Shown: positions 10,937 through 20,971 of the stretch, one piece after another
How positions within the stretch are numbered: position 1 is the stretch's first letter
Layout: every line of letters starts with the position of its first letter
Source: Ricinus communis
Lineage: Eukaryota > Streptophyta > Magnoliopsida > Malpighiales > Euphorbiaceae
Assembly: GCF_019578655.1 (NCBI RefSeq)
Contig: NC_063257.1
Coordinates: forward strand, 24,941,939-25,005,938
Direction: 5' to 3'
DNA length: 64,000 bases
Made by a program: the position numbers and the translations under genes
Notes under the pieces: model-generated
Databases searched by the model: none
What the model was told of the DNA's origin: nothing
The model's input: the letters and a program-made list of their open reading frames with translations, nothing else

Positions 10937-10970
10937 TTGCTTGAGGACAAGCAATGAGCTAAGTGTGGGG
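10937..10970 (+). promoter_or_regulatory. Hairpin and polypurine tract before element A 3' LTR
   Basis: TTGCTTG-AGGA-CAAGCAA (10937-10954) is a perfect 7-bp stem with a 4-nt loop. AAGTGTGGGG (10961-10970) is the presumed plus-strand primer, separated from the LTR start (10976) by TTATT. B and D have the same arrangement. Confidence 0.75.
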
Positions 10971-10975
10971 TTATT

Positions 10976-12439
10976 TGATGTGCGTAAAATACACACATCT
11001 AAATGGGGTTTCTAAGATTGATTTTATGGACATTTGGATGTGAATTGGTCTCAACACTCACCTTATACATATGTTTGTGTGCATTAGGTCCAAAAGAGGT
11101 CAAAGGATGAAAAAGGAAAGAATTGGACGTCAAAGCTGCCGAAACGAGCTAAGTACGAGCATGAGGAAGCTGAACATGGCCGTGTTGATCTCAACACTGG
11201 CCGTGTTATCAACACGGTCACAAACATGGGCCGTGTTACCAACACGGGGAAAAACACGACCGTGTTGGACATCAAAGAAGAAGTAGATTTTAGGGAGCAC
11301 GGCCACAGAGAGTAACACGGTCAGGAACACCATCCCGTGTTGATAACATGGCCAGGAACACGGCCGTTTTAGAGGCGACAAGGGGTATTAATTAAAAGAA
11401 CGAAAAGAAGAGAAAGAGAGGAGGCTAGGGTTAGAACGTCCCAAAACCCTAATTTTTCTGTCCCTAAGGGTTTTCTGAGCTGAAACCAAGGGAAAAGGAG
11501 ACTTGGATCAAGGTTTCAATCAGATTTCCTTGAAGGATCGAAGATTGGGCAAGGTTCGTTGATTGATTTTCAAATCGAGCAAGAGGAACAAGAATCGATT
11601 CAATTGGAGCAAAAGGATTTGGGGCTGTTTACTCTCATCCAAGGGTGTAATCGGGTTTTCTCTACCTTTGCTTATTGTTGTAATTGAATTCTTGTATATT
11701 TTGAGAATGAACATGATTAGCTAGATTGATTAAATCCATTGGGATTTCTTTACTATGTTGGCTTGATATTATATTGTTGGATTGTTTGAGTTGGTTTTGT
11801 ATTCTTCTTGTTTTCAGTATTAATAAGATTATGCATTATTCATGAGACATTATGAATTGTGATGTTTAGATTGCTTTATGAGATTGAGAAATTCGTTTGG
11901 CAATTGGAATTTTGAATAGCAAGAACTGGTTAATAATCGCTTAGAGATAAGGATAATTAACTAGCCGGATTAAGAATTAACAAAGCTTAATAGAGGCGGA
12001 TTAAAGCTTAATGCTAATTTAAGAATCAATCGTTAGGAAGAGATTCCAACTTTAGGTTATTAGGTTTAGGAATTCGGTTATCTCGAGAGAGAAACCGAAT
12101 TCGATTAAGAATTCGTCCATGGGTAGCATAATTAGACTCACCGGTCCTTTATCTTTTGCTTGATTGCCAACTAGTTTAGATTCCCTTTGGGTTTGTCTTC
12201 TCGTCTTGATTATTTCACTTATCAATTACTCCTGCATCTCCTTTAGAACTTAGCTCGTAGTTAATAGTTAGTTTAGAATTTATTCATCATCCATTTTAGG
12301 TTAATATAACAAAGAACAAAGGAGTAACTCTGGGCTTTCGCTTTCCCGAGGAATACGACCTTGATACTCGCCATTAGTGCTAGACTGCATCGATAGGTAC
12401 ACTGCCTTAGATTGTAGCTAACACGAGTAGCACCCATCA
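10976..12439 (+). repeat. Element A 3' LTR
   Basis: 1,464 bp, nearly identical to the 5' LTR, followed by target duplication GGTTA at 12440. It contains the palindromic cluster (about 11172-11372) and a telo-box-like AAACCCTAA followed by a pyrimidine patch near 11444, a common plant promoter arrangement near the transcription start. Confidence 0.93.
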
Positions 12440-12686
12440 GGTTATTCCTTAACTTGAATTAATCCTTCCCTAGTAGTCATAGTTAGATAACAATTAGAGT
12501 AGCTTTAGTTCATTTCGTATTTAGCATTCAATGCCATTTTTAAGATTAGATAACAGAGAAGATTGAGTAGGTTTAGGTTCACACGTTCTTTAGGGAATAC
12601 GACACTTGGTACTCGCCGTTAGCTATACTCCACTAATAGGTACACTGCCTTAGGTTGTAGTCTTGCTTTAGGATTTACCGCTATCA
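12440..12686 (+). repeat. Element B 5' LTR, right part
   Basis: This is the end of the B 5' LTR after the GGTTA duplication left by element A. It ends GGATTTACCGCTATCA, identical to the end of the B 3' LTR at 25547, and is followed by six bases and the PBS. Confidence 0.9.
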
Positions 12687-12692
12687 AGTTTT

Positions 12693-12710
12693 TGGCGCCA
12701 TTACCGGGGA
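12693..12710 (+). promoter_or_regulatory. Primer-binding site of element B (tRNA-Asp type)
   Basis: TGGCGCCATTACCGGGGA matches the complement of the plant tRNA-Asp 3' end (as seen perfectly in D) with two G-to-A differences. It lies six bases after the 5' LTR. Confidence 0.85.
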
Positions 12711-12854
12711 ACAGTTTTTTGTGAACTAAATTGAAATTTTAATATTTGTTAGTCTAGTCATTTCTCTTTTTCTTTATAGTTTATTTTCTGTGTATAGTTT
12801 TTGTTCTTATTTTGTTTGTTGGTGTTGTTGTTCTTTGTTGTGCTCAAGTAGTTT

Positions 12855-14590
12855 ATGACCTGGAGCTCTAATCCTGATCTTACAGAGCCTTTACCTGAAC
12901 CGGAGTGCTCTCTTAGATTGCTAAAGAGGCGTTTGCAGACAGTAGAGGAGGAGATTGGAGCAGAGATTCCTGTTCTTGGAACTAGTGAAATGGAGAACCA
13001 CAATGCAAATGGAGGTGATGGTGATAGGACCATGTACGAGTTTGCTAGGCCCTCTTTAGCAGGGATGCAAACTGGGATAGTGAGGCCTCCCGTGGCGACC
13101 AATAATTTTGAAGTAAAGCCGAATGTGATCCAGATGATCCAGAATACGGTGCAATTTGGAGGATTGGTGAGCGAAGATCCGAACGAGCATATCGCCAACT
13201 TCTTAGAGATATGTGATACCTTTAAGATTAATGGAACAACCGATGATGCCATACGGTTGAGGCTGTTTCCTTTTTCCTTGAGGGATAGAGTGAAAAGATG
13301 GCTGCAGTCCTTGCCATAAAAAAAGATCACTACCTAGACTTCTTTTGCTGAAAAATTTTTGAATAAGTATTTTCCTCTTGCTAAGACTGCTCAAATGCGA
13401 AATAACATATCTTCTTTTGTGCAGGGTGAAAAAGAAACGATGTACGAAGCCTGGGAGCGCTTCAAGGACTTGTTAAGGTGTTGCCCACACCATGGTCTTC
13501 CTCTCTGGATGCAAGTGTAGACATTCTATAGTGGCATGAATACGACCACTAGATAAATGGTAGATGTAGCTGCAGGGGGAGCTATCAATAGCAAAACACC
13601 TGAGCATGCCCAGGATTTGATAGAAGAGATGGCCACCAACACTTATTAGAGGCAAACTCTATGGGCTAGAGGTCCAAAGCTCGCTGTATATCGGGTTTAG
13701 GCAGATCCTACAGCAGCCTTGGTGGCACAAGTAGAGCTACTTTCTAAAAAGATAGAACAACTTTAGATGCCGGTCCAAGCAGCTCAGCCCGAATGTGAAT
13801 TCTGTGGTGGACCGCATTACAACGCCAATTATGATGCGGGAGGTATGTTTGCATCTTCTATGCCTACTAATGTTTCTAATGTTAAGCATGTTGATTATGT
13901 AGGTAGGCAGCAGAATAATCCCTACAGCAGTACATACAACCCAGGGTGGAGGAATCATCCTAATTTTGGATGGAGAAATTCCAATAACCAAGGTCCACCA
14001 GGATATTAGAGGTTGCATCAACAGCAACCTATGCATTCTATTCCCTATCAATGAGGAGGTAGTCAAGAGAAGAAACCTAGCTTGGAAGAGTTAAGGACGA
14101 AGTTCATTGCAACTTCAGAGAACAGATTTTAACAAACGGACACTGCCATTCGGAATCAACAAGCTTCAATTCAAAACTTGGAAAATCAAATTAGGCAGTT
14201 GTCTAGGATGATAGCTGAGAGGCAGCCGGACACGCTTCCAAGTAACATAGAGTCTAATCTAAGGGAGCATGCCAAAGCAATTACTTTGAGATCAGGTAAG
14301 GAACTTCCTAGTCCATCTATGTCTTTTACTAATGATGATTCTGATGTGCAGGTGGATGAGTCGAAAAAGGAAGACAAGCCTGAGGAGAAAGGAAAGGAAG
14401 CAGTTGAAGAGAAAGAGGATTCGAAGAAGATCTCCTTGAGGCCATACCAACCTCCCATTCCATATCCTGCAAAACTCAAACAAGAAAAATTTGATCAGCA
14501 ATTCGGTAAGTTTTTAGATCTTTTTAAATAATTGCGGATTAACTTGCCTTTTGTTGAAGCTATTTCACATATGCCAAAGTATGCAAAGTT
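12855..14590 (+). pseudogene. Element B gag, broken
   Basis: The frame starts MTWSSNPDLTEPLPEPEC. The retrotransposon gag domain covers about residues 80-220: IQMIQNTVQFGGL, DPNEHIANFLEICDTFK, RLRLFPFSLRDRVKRWLQSLP and EAWERFKDLLRCCPHHG. The C-terminal part carries CEFCGGPHYNAN (a zinc-knuckle remnant), NPYSSTYNPGWRNHPNFGW and AITLRSGKEL. Stops: TAA at 13317, TAGs near 13518 and 13763, and others at 14007 and 14052. The frame is otherwise maintained to 14531. Near 14590 a frameshift leads into protease. This protein would form the virus-like particle; this copy cannot. Confidence 0.85.
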
Positions 14591-15603
14591 TAAAGGAGAT
14601 TCTAAGCAACAAGAGAAAGTTAGAGGATTTGGGATTGGTGACCTTGAATGCAGAATGCTCAGTAGTGTTTCAGAGCAAGATTCCAATCAAACGACGTGAC
14701 CTAGGGAGTTTTACTATACCTTGTTTGATTGGGGATAAATTGAAATTGCTGGCATTAGCTGATTTGGGAGCTAGCATCAATTTGATGCCTAGCTCATTGT
14801 TTGAGGAGTTAGGACTAAGCACTTCTAAGCTAACTCCTACTAGGATGAGTATACAACTAGCAGACTGAACTGTTAAGCACCCGAAAGGGATTATAGTGGA
14901 TGTGCTAGTTAAAGTTGACAAATTTATATTTTCTGTGGATTTTGTTGTCATGGATATGAATGGTGAGAGTGATGTTCCATTGATCCTAGGTAGACCATTG
15001 TTAGCAACATCTAGAGCTTTGATAGATGTTAGTAGCGGAAAGCTGGAACTTAGGGTAGATGATGAGAGCATTATGTTTGATTTGACTAAATCCTTGAGAC
15101 ACCCATATGAGCACGATAGTACTGTGTGTTCGATTGATTTTATTGATGATATTGTGGAGTCTCAATTGCAGGAAATGTTGATTGATGATCCTTTGCAAGT
15201 GGCAATGCAAGAAAATAAGGATAATTTGTCTAATGAACAAGTGTTGAAGCAGCTAGAGCACTTATTAGCTGTTGATTTTAATGATGAAAAGACTGATGGT
15301 TTTGTTGATCTTGACAGGTCAGGAGTAAAGAAGCTGAACCATTCTTTGGAGGAGCCACCCCTTCTTGAATTGAAAGAGTTGCCAGCGCACTTAATGTATG
15401 CCTACTTAGATGAAGCAAAGTGCTTACCGGTCATTATTTTCGCTCATCTCACACTTGAGGAAATGGAGATGGTGCTGTGTATTTTGAGAAGGTATGCAAA
15501 GGCATTTGCGTATAAGACGGCTGACATACCAAGGATAAACCCGAGTTACTGCCTTCATAAGATTTTGATGGAGGATGAGTTCAAACTAGTGGTGCAACCA
15601 TAA
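14591..15603 (+). pseudogene. Element B protease and linker, broken
   Basis: Protease region: GSFTIPCLIGDKLKLLALADLGASINLMPSS includes the DLGAS active-site motif of Athila/Tat-type aspartic proteases, and the flap/C-terminal part PLILGRPLLATSRALIDV follows. An in-frame TGA at 14866 sits where relatives have an Arg codon (CGA to TGA). The linker to RT has LSNEQVLKQLEHLL and EEPPLLELKELPAHLMYAYL. The frame ends at TAA 15601-15603. Confidence 0.85.
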
Positions 15604-16907
15604 AGGCAGTTGAACCCTCATATGAAGGAGGTGGTTAAAAAGGAGGTAATTAAACTTCTTGATGCAGGTTTAATTTATCCTATTTCTGACAGTTCTTGGG
15701 TGAGTCCTCTGCAGGTGGTTCCCAAGAAAGGGGGCATGACTGTTATGAAAAATGAAAATGAGGAGCTGATTCCTACAGAACGGTAACGGGCTTTTGGGTT
15801 TGCATAGACTACCGACGCTTGAATGATGCAACCCAAAAGGACCACTTTCCCCTTCCTTTTATTGATCAAATGCTTGAGAAGCTTTCAGGCCATATGTATT
15901 ATTGTTTCCTTGACGGTTTTTCTAGTTACTTTCAGATTCCCATAGCACTAGAGGACCAAGAGAAGACGACATTCACTTGTCCTTATGGCACTTTTGACTA
16001 TAGGAGGATGCCGTTTGGCTTGTGTAATGCGCCTGCGACCTTTCAACTGTGTATGATGGCCATTTTCCATGACATGATAGAGGAGTCGATAGAGGTCTTC
16101 ATGGATGACTTCTCTATATTCGGTAACTCTTTTTTCCATTGTTTGCATAATTTGGAAAGGATGTTAGCTAGGTGTGTTGAAGCTAACCTTATGTTGAATT
16201 GGGAAAAATGTCATTTTATGGTCCAAGAGGGTATAGTGTTAGGACATAAAGTGTCACATGCAGGGATGGAAGTAGATAGAGCTAAAGTGAAAGTTATAAG
16301 TAAGCTACCTCCCCCTACTTCGGTTAGGGCTGTTAGAAGTTTCTTAGGGCATGCAGGGTTTTATAGAAGGTTCATTAAGGACTTTTCTAAGATTGCTGGG
16401 CCTTTAACTCAATTGCTAGTAAAAGATGTACCTTTTGTATTTGATGATGATTGTTTAGCATCTTTTAAGTTATTAAAGGAAAAACTAACCACGGCTCCCA
16501 TCATGGTTTCTCCTGATTGGGAGCTGCCCTTTGAGCTTATGTGCAATGCTAGTGATTTTGCAGTTGGAGCTATTTTAGGCCAGCGCAGGGAGAAGAAGTT
16601 CCAACCTATTTACTACGCTAGCAAGACGCTTACGGATGCCCAAGAACACTATACCACCACAGAGAAGGAGCTTCTAGCTGTCGTGTTCACCTTTGATAAA
16701 TTCCGTTCTTACCTTGTGCTGTCAAAGACAATCGTTTACACGGATCATTATGCTTTAAGGTATTTATTTTCAAAGCATGATTCCAAGCCTAGATTGATTC
16801 GTTGGGTTCTTTTATTGCAGGAATTTGACTTGGAAATTAAGGACAAACGAGGAGCTGAAAATCTTACAGCAGACCATCTTTCTCGATTAGAGAACCCGCA
16901 CTTATAG
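15604..16907 (+). pseudogene. Element B reverse transcriptase and RNase H, one frameshift
   Basis: RT starts with 'LNPHMKEVVKKEVIKLLDAGLIYPI' (split here by frame) and 'SSWVSPLQVVPKKGG'. A frameshift at about 15780 interrupts the VCIDYRRLN region. The 362-codon frame 15819-16907 then carries [15 protein letters not shown], the [14 protein letters not shown] motif and the catalytic [10 protein letters not shown]. RNase H begins near 16540 with [14 protein letters not shown], where relatives have CDASD; the first Asp is Asn here. It continues through [18 protein letters not shown] and [12 protein letters not shown]. The stop at 16905 is followed by the integrase linker. Confidence 0.92.
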
Positions 16908-17652
16908 GAGCTTAATGAGCAAGAGATCGATGACTTCTTTTCGAATGAGCACTTATGCTCAATGCAGGTAACTAATGCTATTCCTTGGTTTTCTGATTAT
17001 GCTAATTATTTGGCTGCAAGGGTACTCCCAAGGGGTATGACGAGCCAGCAAAAGAAGAAATTCTTTGCTGACTTGAAGTACTACATTTAAGACAACCCCT
17101 TCTTATTTAGGATTTGTGCAGATCAAATTATCAGGAGGTGTGTATATGGGGAGGAGGTCATTCAAATTCTCAAGCATTGTCATGAGGGACCGGTTGTTGG
17201 ACACCAAGCCACAAACCATACGGCCAGGAAGGTTTTGGATGCTGGTTTTTATTGGCCGACTATCTTCCAGGATGCACGAGCATATGTCCAGGTTTGTGAT
17301 GCATGCCAACGGTCAGGTAACATTTTTGCCCGAGATGAAATGCCCCAACATAGTATACAAGTGTTGGAAATCTTTGATGTTTGGAGCATTGACTTTATGG
17401 GTCCTTTTCCTTCTTCGTATGGATGCAAGTATATATTGGTCGCTGTTGAATATTTTTCTAAATGGCTTGAGGCACAAGCCTTACCTACTAATGATGCTAG
17501 GGTTGTTGTGAGGTTCCTTAAGAAACTATTCTCTAGGTTTGGAACACCTCAAGCGTTAATTAGTGATAGGGGAACCCATTTTTTATAATTCTCAACTTGA
17601 GAAAGTGCTTAAAAGATATGGAGTATCTCAACGATTCTCCATGGCTTATCAC
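16908..17652 (+). pseudogene. Element B integrase, N-terminal and core part
   Basis: The zinc-binding HHCC region is read as [11 protein letters not shown] ... CDACQRSG (about 17180-17320). The catalytic core has the first Asp in [14 protein letters not shown] and the second in [10 protein letters not shown]. One extra T at about 17580 shifts the frame after HFL. Solo LTR C then splits the gene inside the AYHPQTSGQ motif, with target duplication ATCAC at 17648-17652. The gene resumes at 19107. Confidence 0.88.
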
Positions 17653-19106
17653 TGATGTGCGTGGAATACACACATCTAAATAGGGTTTTTAAGGCAGAGT
17701 TTATGTACATTTGGATGTGAATTGGTCCCAACACTCACCCTATGCATTTGTTTGTGTGCTTTAGGTCCAAAAGAAGTCAAAGAGTGAAAAAGGGAAGAAT
17801 TGGACGTCAAAGTTACCAAAACAAGTCAAGTTCACGCATCCCTAATCTGAACATGGCCGTGTTGGTTTTAACACTGGCCGTGTTCCAAACACGGGCACCA
17901 AAACGGGCCGTGTTGGGTGCATTAGACATCAAAGAAGAAGAGGCGTTAGGGAGCACGACTATAGAGAGTAACATGGGCATTAGCACGGGGATGTGTTCCA
18001 AACACGCCCATCAACACCAGCCCGTGTTCCCAACACGGGAATCAACACGGCCATGTTCGCGGCGACAGGATGAATTAATTAAAAGAAAGAGCAAGAGGAA
18101 AGAAAGAAGAACGGAGGAGAATGTCCCAAACCCTAATTTTTCTGTCTCTAAGGGTTTCTGAGTTGGAACCAAGGAAAAAGGAGACTTGGACCAAGGTTTA
18201 AATCGGATTCCCTTCAAAGATTGAAGATTGGGCGAGGTTCATTGATTAGTTTTAATTTGATCAAGAGGAACAAGAATCGATTCAATTCGAGCAAGAGGAA
18301 TTGGGGTTGTTTACTCTCATCCAAGGGTGTAATCGGATTTTTTTACCTTTACTCATTGTTGTAATTGAATTCTTGTAGGTTTTGATAATGAACATGTTTA
18401 GCTAGATTGATTAAATCCATTGGGATTTCTTTACTATGTTGGCTTAATATTATATTGTTGGATTGTTTGAGTTAGTTTTGTATTCTTCTTGCTTTCAGTA
18501 TTGATAAGATAATGCATTATTCATGAGACGTTGTGAATTGTAGTGTTTAGATTGCTTTGTGTGATTGAGAAGTTCATTTGGCAATTGGAATTTTGAATAG
18601 TAAGAACTGGTTAATAATCACTTAGAGATAAGGATAATTAACTAGCCGGATTAAGAATTAACAAAGCTTAATAAAGGCAGATTAAAGCTTAATGCTAATT
18701 TAAGAATCAATCGTTAGGAAGAGATTCTAACTTTAGGTTATTAAGTTTAGGAATTCGGTTATCTCGAGAGAGAAACTGAATTCAGTTAAGAATTCGACCA
18801 CGGATAGCATAATTAGAGTCATCAATCCTTCTGCCAACTAGTTTAGGTTCCCTTTGGGTTTGCTTTCTTGTCTGGGTTATTTCATTTATCCATTTACTCT
18901 TGCATCTCCCTTAGAACTTAGCTTGTAGCTATTAGTTAGTTTAGAAATTATTCATTATTCATTTTAGGTTAATATAACAAAGAACAAAGGAGTAACTCTG
19001 GGCTTTCACTTTCTTGAGGAATACGACCTTGATACTCGCCATTAGTGCTAGACTGCATCGATAGGTACACTGCCTTAGATTGTAGCTGTATAGATAGCAA
19101 CCATCA
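17653..19106 (+). mobile_element. Solo LTR C of the same family, inserted in B integrase
   Basis: It runs TGATGTGCGTGGAATACACA to GATAGCAACCATCA, 1,454 bp, with perfect target duplication ATCAC (17648-17652, 19107-19111) and no internal region. It must have formed by LTR-LTR recombination after insertion. It is of the A/C/D LTR subtype, with a palindromic cluster at about 17850-18060, AATTAATTAAAAGAA after it, and AAACCCTAA near 18128. Confidence 0.93.
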
Positions 19107-19705
19107 ATCACCCACAAACGAGTGGGCAAGTAGAGGTTACTAATAGGGGGCTTAAGCGCATTTTAGAGAAGACTGTAGGAGCCACTAGGAAATATTGGGC
19201 TACAAAGCTAGATGATGCTTTATGGGCACTTAAAACTGCCTATAGGACTTCTACAGGGTTCACTCCCTTTAGGCTTGTGTATGGGAAAGGTTGCCATTTA
19301 CTTGTTGAGCTAGAACATAAAGTGTTATGGGCACTTAAATCTTGTAACTTTGATTTAGATAGCGCAGGTAGACAGAGGCAGTGGCAACTAAATGAACTAG
19401 AGGAGTGGCATCAACAAGCTTATGAAAATTCGACAATCTATAAGACGAAGACCAAACAGTGGCATGACAAGTGATTGAAAGGTTTGAAGAAGTTTAACAT
19501 AGGAGATAGTGTGTTGTTATTTAACTCTCGTCTCTGTTTATTTCCAAGGAAGCTGAAGAGTCGCTGGTCGGGGCCATTTACAGTGACGCAAGTCTTCCCT
19601 TATGGTGCGGTTGAATTGCATCATCCGGAAAAGGGAAATTTCAAGGTTAATGGGCAGAGGTTGAAGCATTATCTTGGAGGGTCACTGATGTGGAGGAGTG
19701 TGTGA
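19107..19705 (+). pseudogene. Element B integrase, C-terminal part
   Basis: It continues HPQTSGQVEVTNRGLKRI; the Glu of the DDE triad is in QVEVTNR. Next come ALWALKTAYRTSTGFTPFRLVYG and KGCHLLVELEHK, then the C-terminal GPF/Y-type segment [24 protein letters not shown], ending at TGA 19703. One in-frame stop lies at 19472. The GPF/Y-type module is known to contribute to integrase multimerisation and targeting in gypsy elements. Confidence 0.88.
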
Positions 19706-19980
19706 ATTTGGCGCTCCATTTCTAATTCGAAAAGGATTGAAGTCCAGCTTATGATTTTAAAGAAGCTTGTTTCTTTTAATTTTGCTTTAATTCTTTAGTT
19801 TTTCCATTTTTGGTATTGATTTTAGTTCGAATTATGTGTGAACTTAGTTTGATTAGGTTTTACAGTTTGGTTTTGTTAAGTTTTATGTATGTTGAGTGTA
19901 TGAGTTGAAGACTTATTGGTTGTGCAGGTGAGAAAGATTGAGAAAGTGCTGAAAATCTCAAGTTTTGCAGTTTCTGGAGC
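19706..19980 (+). other. Spacer after B integrase
   Basis: AT-rich non-coding stretch shared with element A (6800-6968). It leads into the palindromic array. Confidence 0.6.
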
Positions 19981-20366
19981 TTAACACAGGCGTGTCCAAG
20001 GCCGTATTGGTAACACGGCCAATTATGCTGACCATGTTAGTCAACACGGACCATGTTCTATTTGCAGAAAAGCAAATTCTAAGGGGACACGTTCACAGAA
20101 GGTAACACGGCCAGTTATGCTGGACCATGTTGGCAACATGCCCCCGTGTTGTTTTAGCACGGAACGTGTTCAATTTGTGGAAAATTAAATCTAAGATGGA
20201 CACGTGCATAGAAGGTAACACGTGCATTTATGCCAGACCGTGTTGGCAACACGGGCGTTTTCATCAAAATGGTAAGTTAGCACGTTTAAGTTCATTCAAC
20301 ACGGCCCGATATCCAGACTGTGTTCAAGAACACGGCCCCGTGTTGATCAACACAGGCGTGTTCCGG
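19981..20366 (+). repeat. Internal palindromic CACGG/CCGTG array of element B
   Basis: This array is homologous in position to 6979-7253 in A but with more copies. There are repeated sub-blocks (AACACGGCCA..TATGCTGACC and variants) with many C-to-T and G-to-A changes at CpG. It ends nine bases before TATAAAAA. Confidence 0.8.
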
Positions 20367-20374
20367 TGATTGTC

Positions 20375-20382
20375 TATAAAAA
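20375..20382 (+). promoter_or_regulatory. Putative internal TATA box for ORF3, element B
   Basis: TATAAAAA directly follows the palindromic array, equivalent to TATATATA at 7260 in element A. A CT-rich patch (about 20424-20444) lies downstream. Confidence 0.55.
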
Positions 20383-20481
20383 CGAATTGATTTCTAAAGG
20401 ACCAAATTTTGGCCAATTCTCTAAACTTTCTCTCTTCTCTTTTATACTCATTTTGAATGTTTTGGATAGTGTGCATTTTAA

Positions 20482-20966
20482 GTAAGTACCCTCCATCTTC
20501 ATCTTCCATTCTTTGTTTTTGATTTTGGTTTTAGTTTGAATTTGTGTTTTTGTGTGTTTGAATGTTTGTGTGATTTTGTTTGTTTTTGTTATTTAGATAT
20601 TTCGATTCAAAAAAAAGGTTAAGGATTAGAAACTTGAAAAAAAAAAAACAAGGATTGGGTTGCGCCATAGATATGAAAGAGTATACAATAATGATGTATT
20701 TGGTGAATCAAATACCATGGTCTAATAAATTTTTTTTTGATTAGTTGATAATATTGGTTGATAACTTTGTGAAAGATTCTTGTTAAAGGTTTCATTAACT
20801 CCTAATTCATGTCGAGTAGACCTTATTGTTGTGATGTGAATTGAATTTTCTTTGCAGGGCATTGAACGGTTTAACTTTATCGAGTTAAATCGTTCGATTT
20901 GTCCATTTTATACCGTTATGTTACCAAAATTTCGTTGATCCTTAGCACTAAGAATTTCTTTTTCAG
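20482..20966 (+). other. Putative intron in the ORF3 leader, element B
   Basis: The donor is GTAAGTACCCTCCA (20482) and the acceptor is TTTCTTTTTCAG (ending at 20966), followed by GTACC and the ORF3 ATG. The interior contains a hairpin-prone TTTAACT ... AGTTAAA conserved with A near 7830-7850, and a T-rich background. Splice sites are conserved between the two elements while length differs (485 versus 562). Confidence 0.6.
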
Positions 20967-20971
20967 GTACC

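Larger units (their letters stand above)
9516..10975 (+). other. 3' untranslated region of element A with two hairpin-PPT modules
   Basis: About 1.4 kb without coding content, well conserved in B (22545-24093) and D (38277-39659). It starts with the first hairpin plus AAGTGTGGGGTG and ends with the second hairpin plus PPT. Between them are conserved pieces such as 'cacttgtgagaaattgagcc' and a poly-A/AG microsatellite near 10340. Confidence 0.7.
3911..12439 (+). mobile_element. Element A: non-autonomous Athila-type element inserted in the B LTR
   Basis: A is complete in structure: LTRs at 3911-5385 and 10976-12439, and a GGTTA target duplication at 3906-3910 and 12440-12444. The LTRs are very similar; the clearest difference is an indel of about 12 bp near 4050, which suggests a fairly recent insertion. 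The interior (about 5.6 kb) has a gag-C-terminal/linker ORF, the palindromic array, an internal promoter with an intron, ORF3 and two PPT-like modules. It lacks the gag N-terminal half, protease, RT, RNase H and integrase. Element D shares the same arrangement, so this is a propagated non-autonomous lineage and not a one-off deletion. Confidence 0.93.
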
